NCBI GenBank assembly: GCA_958267355.1
Contig: OY279575.1
Coordinates: forward strand, 1,496,295 to 1,560,294
Length of the DNA: 64,000 nt
Origin: an uncultured Alphaproteobacteria bacterium
GTDB lineage: Bacteria; Pseudomonadota; Alphaproteobacteria; JALCBB01
Direction of reading: 5' to 3'
Below, one piece after another: positions 8,274 to 16,405 of this stretch. The notes under the pieces were generated by a model. That model searched no databases and was not told the origin of the DNA. It saw nothing but the letters and a program-made list of their open reading frames with translations. How positions within the stretch are numbered: position 1 is the stretch's first letter; each line of letters begins with the position of its first letter. Made by a program: the position numbers and the translations under genes.

Positions 8274-9320
8274 CTACTGCGCGTGCCGTGTTGCAGTAGA
8301 AATTTTTGCTCGCGCTTGTTTGCCAGATGATTTTTTTGTGAAAGAGTTTTGCACAGGGGCTTTTTTCACACGGGGCTTGTTCGGGTGCGCGGCTTTAATC
8401 CGTGCGGTTTTTGTCGCGGCTTGCTTTGGCTTTGTCTTGGTTCTTGATTTGGTTTTTGTCTTTGTTTTTGATTTGGCTTTTGGTTTGGTTTTTGCTTTGG
8501 CTTTTGAAGAGACAAGAGAAAAGACTTCGCCCACCAGCCCATCACTTGCCACCCCGCCTTCGGCGGCAACAGCGGCACGATAAGCCTGCGGACTCGTATA
8601 GGGAGCAAAGGCACGAATTTCACGCTCGGGGTCTTGCATGGCAATCGCTCCGCCTTGGTGTGGCTGCTCCCAACGCCAGATTAAGTCGCGACCAATCCAC
8701 GCAAACTTTTCATCGCGGCGCGAGAAAACACGGCGCATCGCCGACGAGTTGTCGCGGTGGGCTTGCCATTCATCACGGTCGGTCAAGAGCAAACGATCAT
8801 ACGCCAAGAAAAATTCGCGCAAGTACTCGGGCGTTGCCACATAGAGATGCGAAATTACCCAACAGCGGTCGGCAAAACCCCAATAGTACGAAGCCCCGAC
8901 AAAATCTCCGTCTGAATTGATGTACGGAGCAAAAGGAAACGCCCGACACGATAGCGAGCGATTGTCGCGTTCGCAAAAAGCCGCTCCTTTGCACTCGGCG
9001 GCGACACAGTGCGGACTGGCTTCCTTGACAATCGCCCGCCCCGCCGCGTCGTGGGGCTTGAACTTACGCCACAGGTCTGTGCGCCCCACCAGCACCTGCC
9101 ACTCGGCTTTGTCCAGCACCGGCACGGCGTTTTCGGTGGTGCAGCAGACAGGCTCGCCCTTGTTGAGCGGAGCGCAGAATCGTCCGCAATCAAAGGCGGC
9201 TATGGGCGAGGCAAAGTCGCCCAGTAGGCGGTCGTAGCCTTCCGCCGAAAGTCGGCCAGCAGGAGTTTTCGTTTTTGCCACGAAGGGTAGGCGCAGAGGC
9301 AGATTTGCAGAGAAAGACAA
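8274..9320 (-). CDS. Cysteine-cluster protein (YkgJ-like) with a Lys/Thr-rich basic tail
   Basis: The protein of about 348 residues has a Cys cluster of the YkgJ type, a putative Zn/Fe-binding region of unknown role: DCGRFCAPLNKGEPVCC, then CVAAECKGAAFCERDN, then SCRAFPF (about 44-128). A Trp-rich middle region follows. Residues from about 270 to the end are a low-complexity basic tail of alternating Lys with Ala, Thr, Pro and Ser. Similar basic tails occur on SucC and SucD in this window. The start is uncertain: TTG at 9320 has a purine-rich stretch upstream, and a GTG at 9281 is also possible. It is divergent from the DUF4170-like gene. Confidence 0.7.
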   Translation of the reverse strand: MSFSANLPLRLPFVAKTKTPAGRLSAEGYDRLLGDFASPIAAFDCGRFCAPLNKGEPVCCTTENAVPVLDKAEWQVLVGRTDLWRKFKPHDAAGRAIVKEASPHCVAAECKGAAFCERDNRSLSCRAFPFAPYINSDGDFVGASYYWGFADRCWVISHLYVATPEYLREFFLAYDRLLLTDRDEWQAHRDNSSAMRRVFSRRDEKFAWIGRDLIWRWEQPHQGGAIAMQDPEREIRAFAPYTSPQAYRAAVAAEGGVASDGLVGEVFSLVSSKAKAKTKPKAKSKTKTKTKSRTKTKPKQAATKTARIKAAHPNKPRVKKAPVQNSFTKKSSGKQARAKISTATRHAQ

Positions 9321-9379
9321 TTCCGCCTACCTTCGCAAGAGCCAGCCACAAAAGCAAGGACAAAACCCTCCAGCCAAAA

Positions 9380-9622
9380 ATGAGCCAAGAAAACACATCG
9401 CCAAGCTGGTGGCTGGTTGCCGTCTCTGTCACCCAAGCCGCCAAGACCGATTGGCAAAACCAAGCCACAGTCGCCGCCGTCCTGGCAGAAGCCAAGGCGG
9501 CAACAGAGTCGCGGCTGGCAGGGCCTTTTGCCTCCTACGAAGAAGCCGAGACAGCATGGCGCGGGCTGGCGTGGCAGAGCGTAGATGATGCCGATCTGTG
9601 CTGGCGGATTGTCCGTGGTTAG
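9380..9622 (+). CDS. DUF4170-like small protein
   Basis: The protein has 80 residues. The pattern WWLVAVSVT, then GPFASYEEAETAWRG, then VDDADLCWRIV matches the DUF4170 family of small alphaproteobacterial proteins of unknown function. The ATG at 9380 is chosen; longer reading would enter the divergent gene. The stop TAG (9620-9622) is the start of a 13-bp tandem array. Confidence 0.75.
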   Translation: MSQENTSPSWWLVAVSVTQAAKTDWQNQATVAAVLAEAKAATESRLAGPFASYEEAETAWRGLAWQSVDDADLCWRIVRG

Positions 9623-9663
9623 ACTCCGTGGCTAGAGTCCCTGGCTAGAGTCCGTGGCTAGAA
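9621..9663. repeat. 13-bp tandem array after the DUF4170-like gene
   Basis: Three copies of AGACTCCGTGGCT and variants follow the stop codon directly and end near the start of the next open frame. Confidence 0.85.
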
Positions 9664-11567
9664 CCTATGCGGACGCATTCTTTACGCAAGCGGCGGCGGC
9701 AGGGGCAGGTACGCGGCGGCTTCCGCACAGGCTTGGCTTTTCTCTTGTCGGGAGCGCAAAAGTCTGGGGCGTAAAAATTTGGAGCGTAAAAATTTGGGGC
9801 GCAAAAATTTGGGGCGTAAAAATTTTGAAGGAAAAAACTCGGCGGATAAAAATTTTTGCTGTTGGAAAAACCTGTTTGTGGGGACTCTGTTGCTTAAGCT
9901 TTTTTATCCTTGCCCTGCCCCAAGCCACCAAAGCCCAAGATGCAAACTTAAGCGCACTGGCAAGCGAGCTAGATGCACTCGCAAAAGCCCAAGGAGTCAG
10001 GGTTTTGTCCGCACCAGAAACACTGGCGTTAGATTCCCTTGTTGAAAAAGCCCTTGCCATCAGCGACAAAAGCGAAGCTTGGCAAGCCCCCGCACGACGG
10101 CGTGCCGTAGCCCTGCTCTATGGACTAAGCACCGAGACTTTGCGCAGGGGCGATGATCTACGAAGCGAACAGCTTTTGTTGCGGGCTCGTGCCATCTTGC
10201 CCGAAGACGAAGAGTCGTTGCGCGAAGATGCAAAAACTCGTGCGCAAATTTTTGTCGCTTTCGGCAAGCTTCATCTACAGCGAAACGATTGGCAACAAGC
10301 CCGCTTTTGGTTGGCACAGGCAGAACGACAAGCCCAAGAAGCGGGCGAACAAAAAGCCGTTGTGCCCCATCCGCTGGCATACGAAATTGCCTATAACCAA
10401 GCTCTCGTGCGACTCCGTCAAGCTGAAGCTCTAGAGAAAAACCTTACCCCTGAAACAACAGCCCAAGGGTTGGCTCAAGCACGGGAAGCACTTGTTGCCT
10501 TTCGCGCGCTCTACGAAAAGAAAAAAGACGAAAAGAAAAAAGACGAAAAAGAAATTGACGCTAAAGAAACTGCGGCAGGTGAAATGGAAACTTTGTTTGC
10601 CGTAGCCCAGGCACGGCAGGTGCTGGAAGTCCGCGATGCTACAGCCCAAGCCGCCGCTTTGCTGGCACGGCTCCAAGAGCAAGCAGGAGAAGAGTCAGGA
10701 CAAGCCGCACAACAGGCACAGAGCCTATGGAATCAAACCTTACAACAAGCGGCAGACGGCACAGAAGTTCCGCCTAACCTACACGCTTCAGCTTTGGAAG
10801 GCTTGGCGCGAATTGCCCTTACCCGCGGGCAGTTGCACGATGCTCTCGCCGCCGCCGAATATGCTCTGACCTTACGCCACGGAGCAGGGCAAGTCCAAGC
10901 TGAGAGTTTTGTTTTGCGCGGTCAGCTACGGTTTGCTTCGCGCGCTTTTGGCGAAGCGGCAGAAGATTTTAAACACGCCGAACGCCTGTTGCTTGCCCGT
11001 AGGCGCGGGGCGACTCTTGCCAGTGCCGAACAGGCGTATAGTGCGGCTCTTGCCCGCTTGCGAGCGGCGGAAAGTGCTGAATCTGATGCTTCTGCTGTCA
11101 AACAAGCAGGCGAAGCCGCAAGCCACGCGGTTGCGGTGAGCGAAACTTTGTTGCAGTCGGGGCTTGGCGGTCTAGGGTTGGGGCAAAGTGGGCGCAGAGA
11201 AATTTTGCCGAGCCCGAGTCTGTTAACCCGTCCGCTTACGCAAGCCGATTTGCATCGCCTTAGGATTCTTGTGGTCCAGAGTCGCACCCTGTTGGGCGTG
11301 AGTCAGATTGGGCAGGGGTTGGAGACGCTGGCTCTTGCTACCCTAGAACAGGCTTGGTATGCGGGCGAGACCCATGCGTCCTGTGGGCGGGTCTTGGCGG
11401 CGTATGAAGCGGCGGCGGAGCAAGCCCTATTGCTTGTCCACCGTGGGGCAGGACACCAAGCCCGTCAGCGGGCTACGGAAGCCCGTAATCTATTGGTTTG
11501 TCATCAGGGCAGTGAGTCGCCTGCCGTTAGAGCTTTAGACAGGCGGCTTGCCAAGATTTTGCGCTAG
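9654..11567 (+). CDS. Exported helical-repeat (TPR-like) protein of unknown function
   Basis: The open frame is 637 codons. The real start is unclear. The first 57 codons include five in-frame 15-bp repeats (9751-9825), and a TTG at 9825 would give a short lead followed by a typical signal peptide (CLWGLCCLSFFILALPQATKA, cleaved before QD). The mature part is rich in Ala, Gln, Glu and Arg, with paired amphipathic helices such as FVAFGKLHLQRNDWQQARFWL and ALEGLARIALTRGQLHDALAAA, characteristic of TPR repeats. A Lys/Asp stretch (EKKKDEKKKDEKE) interrupts it. It is probably periplasmic and scaffold-like. No enzyme motif is seen. Confidence 0.7.
   Translation: MARTYADAFFTQAAAAGAGTRRLPHRLGFSLVGSAKVWGVKIWSVKIWGAKIWGVKILKEKTRRIKIFAVGKTCLWGLCCLSFFILALPQATKAQDANLSALASELDALAKAQGVRVLSAPETLALDSLVEKALAISDKSEAWQAPARRRAVALLYGLSTETLRRGDDLRSEQLLLRARAILPEDEESLREDAKTRAQIFVAFGKLHLQRNDWQQARFWLAQAERQAQEAGEQKAVVPHPLAYEIAYNQALVRLRQAEALEKNLTPETTAQGLAQAREALVAFRALYEKKKDEKKKDEKEIDAKETAAGEMETLFAVAQARQVLEVRDATAQAAALLARLQEQAGEESGQAAQQAQSLWNQTLQQAADGTEVPPNLHASALEGLARIALTRGQLHDALAAAEYALTLRHGAGQVQAESFVLRGQLRFASRAFGEAAEDFKHAERLLLARRRGATLASAEQAYSAALARLRAAESAESDASAVKQAGEAASHAVAVSETLLQSGLGGLGLGQSGRREILPSPSLLTRPLTQADLHRLRILVVQSRTLLGVSQIGQGLETLALATLEQAWYAGETHASCGRVLAAYEAAAEQALLLVHRGAGHQARQRATEARNLLVCHQGSESPAVRALDRRLAKILR
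9751..9825. repeat. 15-bp tandem array in the 5' part of the TPR-like gene
   Basis: Five units of GGGGCGTAAAAATTT and variants in register (9751, 9766, 9781, 9796, 9811). If translated they give a repeated WGVKI-type pentapeptide. The array may instead be 5' untranslated sequence of a gene starting at 9825. Confidence 0.9.
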
Positions 11568-11584
11568 GGGGGCGGCGGATAAAA

Positions 11585-11675
11585 AGCCCGATTGTAAAGC
11601 CTGATTGTAGAACCCGATTGTAAAACCTGATTGTAAAGTTCAATTGTTTTGGCTTGTTAAAGCCCGATTGTAAAG
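11585..11675. repeat. 13-bp tandem array between convergent genes
   Basis: Four consecutive copies of CCCGATTGTAAAG and variants, with two further degenerate copies downstream, fill the gap between the TPR-like gene and secB. Confidence 0.85.
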
Positions 11676-11693
11676 ATGGGCTAATTGTTTGCG

Positions 11694-12296
11694 TTAGTGT
11701 TGGTCTGCACCTGTACCGTTGCGGGCGGCTGGCGGAGGCGAAGCCTTTTGGGCTTTTTCGGCTTCGCGTTTCTCGTCTTCTAGGCGGGCTAGGTAGAGGC
11801 CTTGGAAATCAATTGGATTGAGAAGGACAGGTTGAAATCCGCCTTCTTGAGTGACATCGGCAAGAATTTTCCGCACATAGGGAAAGAGCAGATGCGCACC
11901 ATCGGTTAGCACGGCTTTGCGGGCGGCTTCGTCTTCACTGCCTTCAGGTGGGGCTAGAACGCCGCCGTATTCCAATTCCACGATGAAGAGGGGAGTCGCA
12001 GTTTCGTCTGGCTCGGATTGGCTTGCGGCTTCGCCAGCTTTGCCTTCTTCTTCTAGGCGGGCGGAGAGACGCAGGCGTAAGATCAGCTCCCAGACTTTTT
12101 CGGCGAGTGGTGTGCCGTCTTCACCGCGGGCATCGAGCGGGTGGGCGCGGAGGTCAAGTTGCATATCCACCTGCGGGGGCTGGCGGCGGGCTTCTTGCAT
12201 TCCGCGGGGGGCTTGGGGGGATTCAAACGATAGGTCGCGCAGGTACTGCGCGTGGAGAGTCAGACTGCGGACAGCTGGCGGGGCGGGACTATTCAT
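11694..12296 (-). CDS. secB: Protein-export chaperone SecB
   Basis: SecB keeps preproteins unfolded and hands them to SecA. The family signature is clear: QYLRDLSFESPQAP near the N-terminus, the hydrophobic strand TPLFIVELEYGGV, and LLFPYVRKILADVTQEGGF followed by VLLNPIDF. The protein has 200 residues, longer than the usual 155-170. The excess is a Glu/Ser-rich insert at about 83-100 and a Lys/Ala/Pro tail. It lies 26 nt downstream of rho. Confidence 0.93.
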   Translation of the reverse strand: MNSPAPPAVRSLTLHAQYLRDLSFESPQAPRGMQEARRQPPQVDMQLDLRAHPLDARGEDGTPLAEKVWELILRLRLSARLEEEGKAGEAASQSEPDETATPLFIVELEYGGVLAPPEGSEDEAARKAVLTDGAHLLFPYVRKILADVTQEGGFQPVLLNPIDFQGLYLARLEDEKREAEKAQKASPPPAARNGTGADQH

Positions 12297-12322
12297 TGAA
12301 GGCGGCTCGTAGGCGGTGAGAT

Positions 12323-13579
12323 TTACGAATTCATGGAGTTAAAGAAATCGGAATTGCTCTTGGAAGCCCGCAACTTGCCCATTAGAAATTCTGCTGCGTC
12401 ATTGACTCCCATGGGCGATAGGATGCGGCGCAAGACCCAAGTTTTTTGCAGGACTTCTTTATCTACCAGCAGGTCTTCCTTGCGGGTGCCCGAGCGCGGG
12501 ATATCAATCGCGGGGAAGATCCGCTTGTCGGCAAGCTTGCGGTCAAGGATGATTTCTGAATTGCCTGTGCCTTTGAATTCTTCAAAGATGACTTCGTCCA
12601 TGCGGCTCCCTGTTTCAATTAGGGCAGTGGCAATGATTGTCAGCGAGCCACCGCCTTCAATGTTGCGGGCGGCACCGAAGAAACGTTTGGGTTTTTGCAG
12701 GGCGTTGGCATCTACACCCCCCGTCAAGACCTTACCCGATGAGGGGACGACAGTGTTGTAGGCACGCCCCAAGCGGGTTATGGAGTCCAACAGAATAACC
12801 ACATCGCGTTTTGACTCAACAAGGCGTTTGGCTTTGGAGATGACCATTTCCGCAACCTTGACATGGCGGCTGGCGGGTTCGTCAAAGGTAGAAGAAACAA
12901 CTTCGCCTTTGACGGTGCGTTCCATATCGGTGACTTCTTCGGGGCGTTCGTCAATCAAGAGGACAATCAAATAGGCTTCGGGGTGGTTTTCTTCTAGGGC
13001 TTTGGCGAGCGACTGCAGGATGACGGTTTTCCCTGTGCGCGGGGGAGCGACAATTAGAGCGCGTTGTCCTTTGCCGATGGGGGAGGTGATTTCAATAACG
13101 CGGGTGGTTAGGTCTTTGGTGTCGGGGGTTTGGCTTTCAAGGGTGAGCTTTTCGTCGGGGTAGAGGGGTTTCAAGTCGTCAAAATTGACGCGGTGGCGGG
13201 CGGATTCGGGTTCGGCAAAATTGACAGCATTGACCGAGATGATGGAGAAGTAGCGTTCGTTGGCTTCGGGGGCGCGAATTTCTCCTTCTACGGTGTCGCC
13301 GCTCCGCAGTCCGTATTGGCGGACTTGGCGGGGCGAGACATAGATGTCGTCGGGTCCTGCGAGATAGTTGGACTCAGGAAAGCGTAGGAAGCCGAATCCG
13401 TCTTGCAGGACTTCCACGACGCCGGTGCCGTAGATGGCTTGTTCTTGCTCGGCAAGGCGGCGCGAGATGGCATAGACCAGCTCTTGGGTGCGGAGCGAGC
13501 CCGCGTTTTCTAGACCGAGTTCTTCGGCGTAGGTCAGAAGATCGCCTGGATTTTTGGCTTTGAGTTCTTGCAGATTCAT
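12323..13579 (-). CDS. rho: Transcription termination factor Rho
   Basis: Rho is the hexameric RNA helicase for factor-dependent termination. From the ATG at 13579 it has 418 residues. The N-terminal [20 protein letters not shown] precedes the cold-shock-like RNA-binding domain ([23 protein letters not shown]). The ATPase has Walker A APPRTGKT, Walker [17 protein letters not shown] and the Q-loop region [17 protein letters not shown] 19-codon upstream extension is not needed. A C-rich (mRNA sense), G-poor leader lies just upstream. Confidence 0.97.
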   Translation of the reverse strand: MNLQELKAKNPGDLLTYAEELGLENAGSLRTQELVYAISRRLAEQEQAIYGTGVVEVLQDGFGFLRFPESNYLAGPDDIYVSPRQVRQYGLRSGDTVEGEIRAPEANERYFSIISVNAVNFAEPESARHRVNFDDLKPLYPDEKLTLESQTPDTKDLTTRVIEITSPIGKGQRALIVAPPRTGKTVILQSLAKALEENHPEAYLIVLLIDERPEEVTDMERTVKGEVVSSTFDEPASRHVKVAEMVISKAKRLVESKRDVVILLDSITRLGRAYNTVVPSSGKVLTGGVDANALQKPKRFFGAARNIEGGGSLTIIATALIETGSRMDEVIFEEFKGTGNSEIILDRKLADKRIFPAIDIPRSGTRKEDLLVDKEVLQKTWVLRRILSPMGVNDAAEFLMGKLRASKSNSDFFNSMNS

Positions 13580-13636
13580 TGTTGCACCTGTGGGTGGGCT
13601 TTGTCTTGTGTCTGGGGTTTGAACTTTTGGTTGCAT

Positions 13637-13712
13637 TGGTCTGGCGGGGGATGGGGGTGGGGGTGGGGGGTGGGGAGTAAGGGAAAGATGGCGGGGGGCA
13701 AAAAGAGGGGCT
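13637..13712 (-). promoter_or_regulatory. C-rich rho leader, candidate rut site; G-run motif on the plus strand
   Basis: Read as rho mRNA, this stretch upstream of the rho start is dominated by runs of 4-6 C with very little G, the composition of Rho utilisation sites. On the other strand it is a run of G tracts separated by single bases (13645-13675), a possible G-quadruplex. E. coli rho is known to autoregulate by attenuation in its leader, so a similar loop is plausible here. No promoter was recognised with confidence. Confidence 0.4.
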
Positions 13713-14094
13713 GGTTGCCCTGATGGGGTGCGCCTGATCTGTCCGATTGATCTGGGCGGCTGATGGAAGGGGAAAGAAAGCCTTTGCCGTTTAATTAGTT
13801 AAGGAAGGGGCAAAGTTTTAGTTTGGACAGCGGTGTGCAGCCCCGTCTTTGACTCTGTGTGATTGACTCTGTGTGATTGACTCTGGGTGGTTTTGATAAA
13901 TGAATTTGGACAAGTGGGTTTGGGGGGAGTGGAAAGAAGGCTCGTCTGCTTGCTGTTCAGAGCGAGTGGCTTGCGCGTTGGGGGGTTTTGTTGGTTGGGA
14001 AATTTGTGCGCAAGGGCTCCGCCGCTTTTGGAATGGGATGCGGGGCGGGCATGGAATGGCTTTAGGCTAGCGATTATGCAGGGCTCCTGTCAAG
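13713..14094. other. Intergenic region upstream of rho; no gene recognised
   Basis: No convincing coding sequence is present. A 72-codon frame (13887-14105, plus strand) has atypical composition and no recognisable motif. A 14-bp tandem array lies at 13851-13892. The promoter of rho probably lies here but was not pinpointed. Confidence 0.4.
13851..13892. repeat. 14-bp tandem array upstream of rho
   Basis: Three consecutive units of GACTCTGTGTGATT, the third with three substitutions. Confidence 0.9.
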
Positions 14095-14287
14095 GAGACA
14101 ATTAGCCTGCTAGCAAAACTATGGGGTTCTTAGGCTGATTAGGGAATTAACGCTAGGCATTAAGGGGTTTGGGCTCAATTAACCCTTCACTAAAACTATG
14201 GGGCGGGGCGGTTGGAGAAAGCAACAAGGGCTGGCACGAATGCCGCACCGCAAGGTGTCTGGCACGAATGCCGCACCGCAAGGTGCC
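14095..14287 (+). repeat. Dispersed structured repeat, cluster B (two units)
   Basis: Two AT-rich modules (AAAACTATGGGG cores at about 14115 and 14192) are followed by two tandem hairpin pairs GGCACGAATGCC plus GCACC-GCAA-GGTGC. The cluster directly abuts the TAA stop (14288-14290) of the Tim44-domain gene on the minus strand. Confidence 0.85.
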
Positions 14288-15109
14288 TTAGGCGGATACG
14301 GCGGAAACTGTCCAGTTGGGGTCGGTGGAGTCGAGGGGGCGGCTGAAGGTCCAGAGTTCGCGGACACGGACAAGTGGGCCCGTTTCGCTTTTGCTGTCGT
14401 TTTTGCTGTTGTTTTTTTCGCTGTCGCGGGGGGTGCGCAGGCTGGTGCGTTTGGCGGTGCGGAGTGATTCAAACTGTTCGGAAACAAAGCGGACAGCGAT
14501 GAAGGCGACTCCTTGTTCTACGCGGGTTTCAACAATCTTGGCTTCTTCGATCGAGACTAGGTTTGCCGCCCGCCATTGTTTTTCTGTCCGCCGTTCTTTC
14601 ATACGGCGGAAGAAAAGATCGCGAGCCGGTTCAGAGAGCAGTTCGTCGAGTTGATCAAAGTCGTTGGTGGCGAAACCTTCAACGATGGCTTCGTAGGCGT
14701 AGCGGGCTCCGCCTAAAAATTCGCGGAGGCGGAAGTTTGGCTGATGTTCGTGGAGGGGTTGCAGAATGGCTTTTTCGTCGGCGGAGAGTTCTTCGGGCAG
14801 AAGTTCTTCGCGGGCGGGCGGCGGCGGGGTGCGAGAGTCGCGGACTGTGACAAAGGCTTCTTCAAACGGCAGGTCAGCAACGGGAGCCAGCGGCTTGGTC
14901 GGGCGCGGCGGGGTTTTGGGTTTGGCGTTTGGTTTGGGGGAGGCGAAGTCGTTGTTTGTCCGTCGCTCGCGCAGGCTACGGAGATAGCCATCTAAGCCGC
15001 CGCTGGCGGATTTTTCGTCTTGGTCGCGGCGACGGCTTCCGAGGCGGCGGCGAAGCTCAAAGACCAAAAGAGCCGCCACGATGACGATGAGAAGATCAAT
15101 GTGGGTCAT
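14288..15109 (-). CDS. Tim44/TimA-domain inner-membrane protein
   Basis: The protein has 273 residues from the ATG at 15109. It starts with one membrane segment (HIDLLIVIVAALLVFELRRRLG), then a disordered Pro/Lys-rich linker, then a Tim44-like domain (about 120-270). That domain carries the pattern FLGGARYAYEAIVEGFATND, LDELLSEPARDLFFRRM, then ELWTFSRPLDSTDPNWTVSAV. Alphaproteobacterial Tim44-domain proteins are commonly encoded near secB and are thought to aid membrane-protein biogenesis. An Asn/Lys/Ser insert (DSEKNNSKNDSKSE) interrupts the domain. The stop abuts repeat cluster B. Confidence 0.85.
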   Translation of the reverse strand: MTHIDLLIVIVAALLVFELRRRLGSRRRDQDEKSASGGLDGYLRSLRERRTNNDFASPKPNAKPKTPPRPTKPLAPVADLPFEEAFVTVRDSRTPPPPAREELLPEELSADEKAILQPLHEHQPNFRLREFLGGARYAYEAIVEGFATNDFDQLDELLSEPARDLFFRRMKERRTEKQWRAANLVSIEEAKIVETRVEQGVAFIAVRFVSEQFESLRTAKRTSLRTPRDSEKNNSKNDSKSETGPLVRVRELWTFSRPLDSTDPNWTVSAVSA

Positions 15110-15463
15110 AGGTTTTGGGCTGGTGTTTTGGGTGGGGTTGCAGGCGGACAAGGCTACGATTGTTTTAGCCCTTCCCCTAGAACAATTCTCGAGAACAATT
15201 TTCAAGAACAATTCTCGAGAACAATTCTTGAGAAGAATTCCCTGCAGTTCCCTAAAAACTCCCTAATCGCGTGTGCGGTCTTAAGAATACCACTCTTGCC
15301 ATTGGCGGGGCAAATGGGGGGTAAGTGTGGGGCAAGTGTGGGGGCAAATACAGGCAGGACAGATAAAAAAGGGGGCGAACAGAGCGAATAAGCAGGCGGG
15401 GTGCTTTATGGGGTTTTGTCTAGGAGCCACTAGATATGCGCCTGTTTTTGCGTCTGTCGCTAT
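15110..15463. other. Intergenic region between ppsR and the Tim44-domain gene
   Basis: No gene seen. It contains a 13-bp array (15179-15240) in which TTCTCGAGAA palindromes recur. Promoters for the Tim44-domain gene are expected here. Confidence 0.5.
15179..15240. repeat. 13-bp tandem array containing XhoI-like palindromes
   Basis: Five units of AGAACAATTCTCG and variants (15179, 15192, 15205, 15218, 15231). Adjacent units create the palindrome TTCTCGAGAA twice. Confidence 0.9.
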
Positions 15464-16405
15464 TTATTCTTTTTGCCTGCCGCGTTCTTCGTAGAGGGCA
15501 AGAATTGCCGCCGCGGTTTCTTCTATGGAGCGGCGGGTGACATCTACGACCGCCCAGCCGTGGCGGGTAAAAACCCGCCGTGCCGCTAGCAGTTCGGCGC
15601 GGATGGCTTCGTGGTCGGCGTAATTTCCAGCGAAACTTTGGCTGGTGGTGTCTGGGGTGTTGCTACTCTCGGCAGGTGTATCGGGTGGGGAAGGCACTGT
15701 GCCACTTTTTGAAACAATGGAGCCCGAAACGGTAGAGCCTGAACGCTGGGCAAGCGAGCGCAGACGGCTTTTGCGGTATTCGCCAAGGGCACGGGCTTCT
15801 TTGGTTAAGCCAACGATCAAGGCTTGGGCTGTGCTTTGGTCAAACAGGGCGGGGGGGAGTTCTAGTTCGGGGACAAAGGGTATGTTGGCAACCCGCAAGC
15901 CATAGTTCGCTAGATAGAGGCTTGTCGGGGTTTTGCTACTGCGTGAGACTCCGACCAGGATGATTTCGGCTTCTTTGAGTCGCTCGGGGTTGCGGCCATC
16001 GTCCAGCTCCATGGCGAAGTGCATGGCGTCAATGCGGCGAAAGTATTCTTCGTCAAGAGCGTATTGTTGTCCTGGACGCGAGCGGGCGGTTGCGCCAAGG
16101 CGGGCAGAGAGACGGGCGATGGTCTCGTCAAGGACAGCAATACAAGGCCAATCTTGACTACGCCCCCATTCTTCCACGCGGGCTTGTAGCTCAGGTTGGG
16201 TCAGAGTGTAGAGAACAGGCCCTGGGGTCTCGGCAATCGCTGTCAGGGCGCGTTCTAGCTGGTTCAGGCTATGAACCAGTACCCAGTGATGCTCGCGGGC
16301 TTCGTAGTGCGGAAAGAGTGCCATAACCGCACGGGCAACAGAGCCAACGGTCTGACCTGTGGAGTCAGAGACAAGATGGAGGTGCAGGGGTGTCGGCTCG
16401 CTCAT
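15464..16405 (-). CDS. ppsR: Pyruvate,phosphate dikinase / PEP synthase regulatory protein (DUF299)
   Basis: PpsR-type proteins are bifunctional kinase/phosphorylases that inactivate and reactivate PEP synthase or pyruvate phosphate dikinase. The family N-terminus LHLVSDSTGQTVGSVARA, the P-loop-like GVSRSSKTPTSLYLANYG and the C-terminal VDVTRRSIEETAAAIL are present. Its 313 residues exceed the usual 270-280 because of a Ser/Thr/Pro insert (about 223-262). In Caulobacter and Rickettsia the orthologue sits beside the chromosomal origin, facing hemE, as it does here. Confidence 0.93.
   Translation of the reverse strand: MSEPTPLHLHLVSDSTGQTVGSVARAVMALFPHYEAREHHWVLVHSLNQLERALTAIAETPGPVLYTLTQPELQARVEEWGRSQDWPCIAVLDETIARLSARLGATARSRPGQQYALDEEYFRRIDAMHFAMELDDGRNPERLKEAEIILVGVSRSSKTPTSLYLANYGLRVANIPFVPELELPPALFDQSTAQALIVGLTKEARALGEYRKSRLRSLAQRSGSTVSGSIVSKSGTVPSPPDTPAESSNTPDTTSQSFAGNYADHEAIRAELLAARRVFTRHGWAVVDVTRRSIEETAAAILALYEERGRQKE

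Noticed and set aside
13887..14105. 72-codon plus-strand frame upstream of rho
   Set aside because: Unusual composition, no start signal, and it ends inside the repeat cluster. It is judged non-coding.
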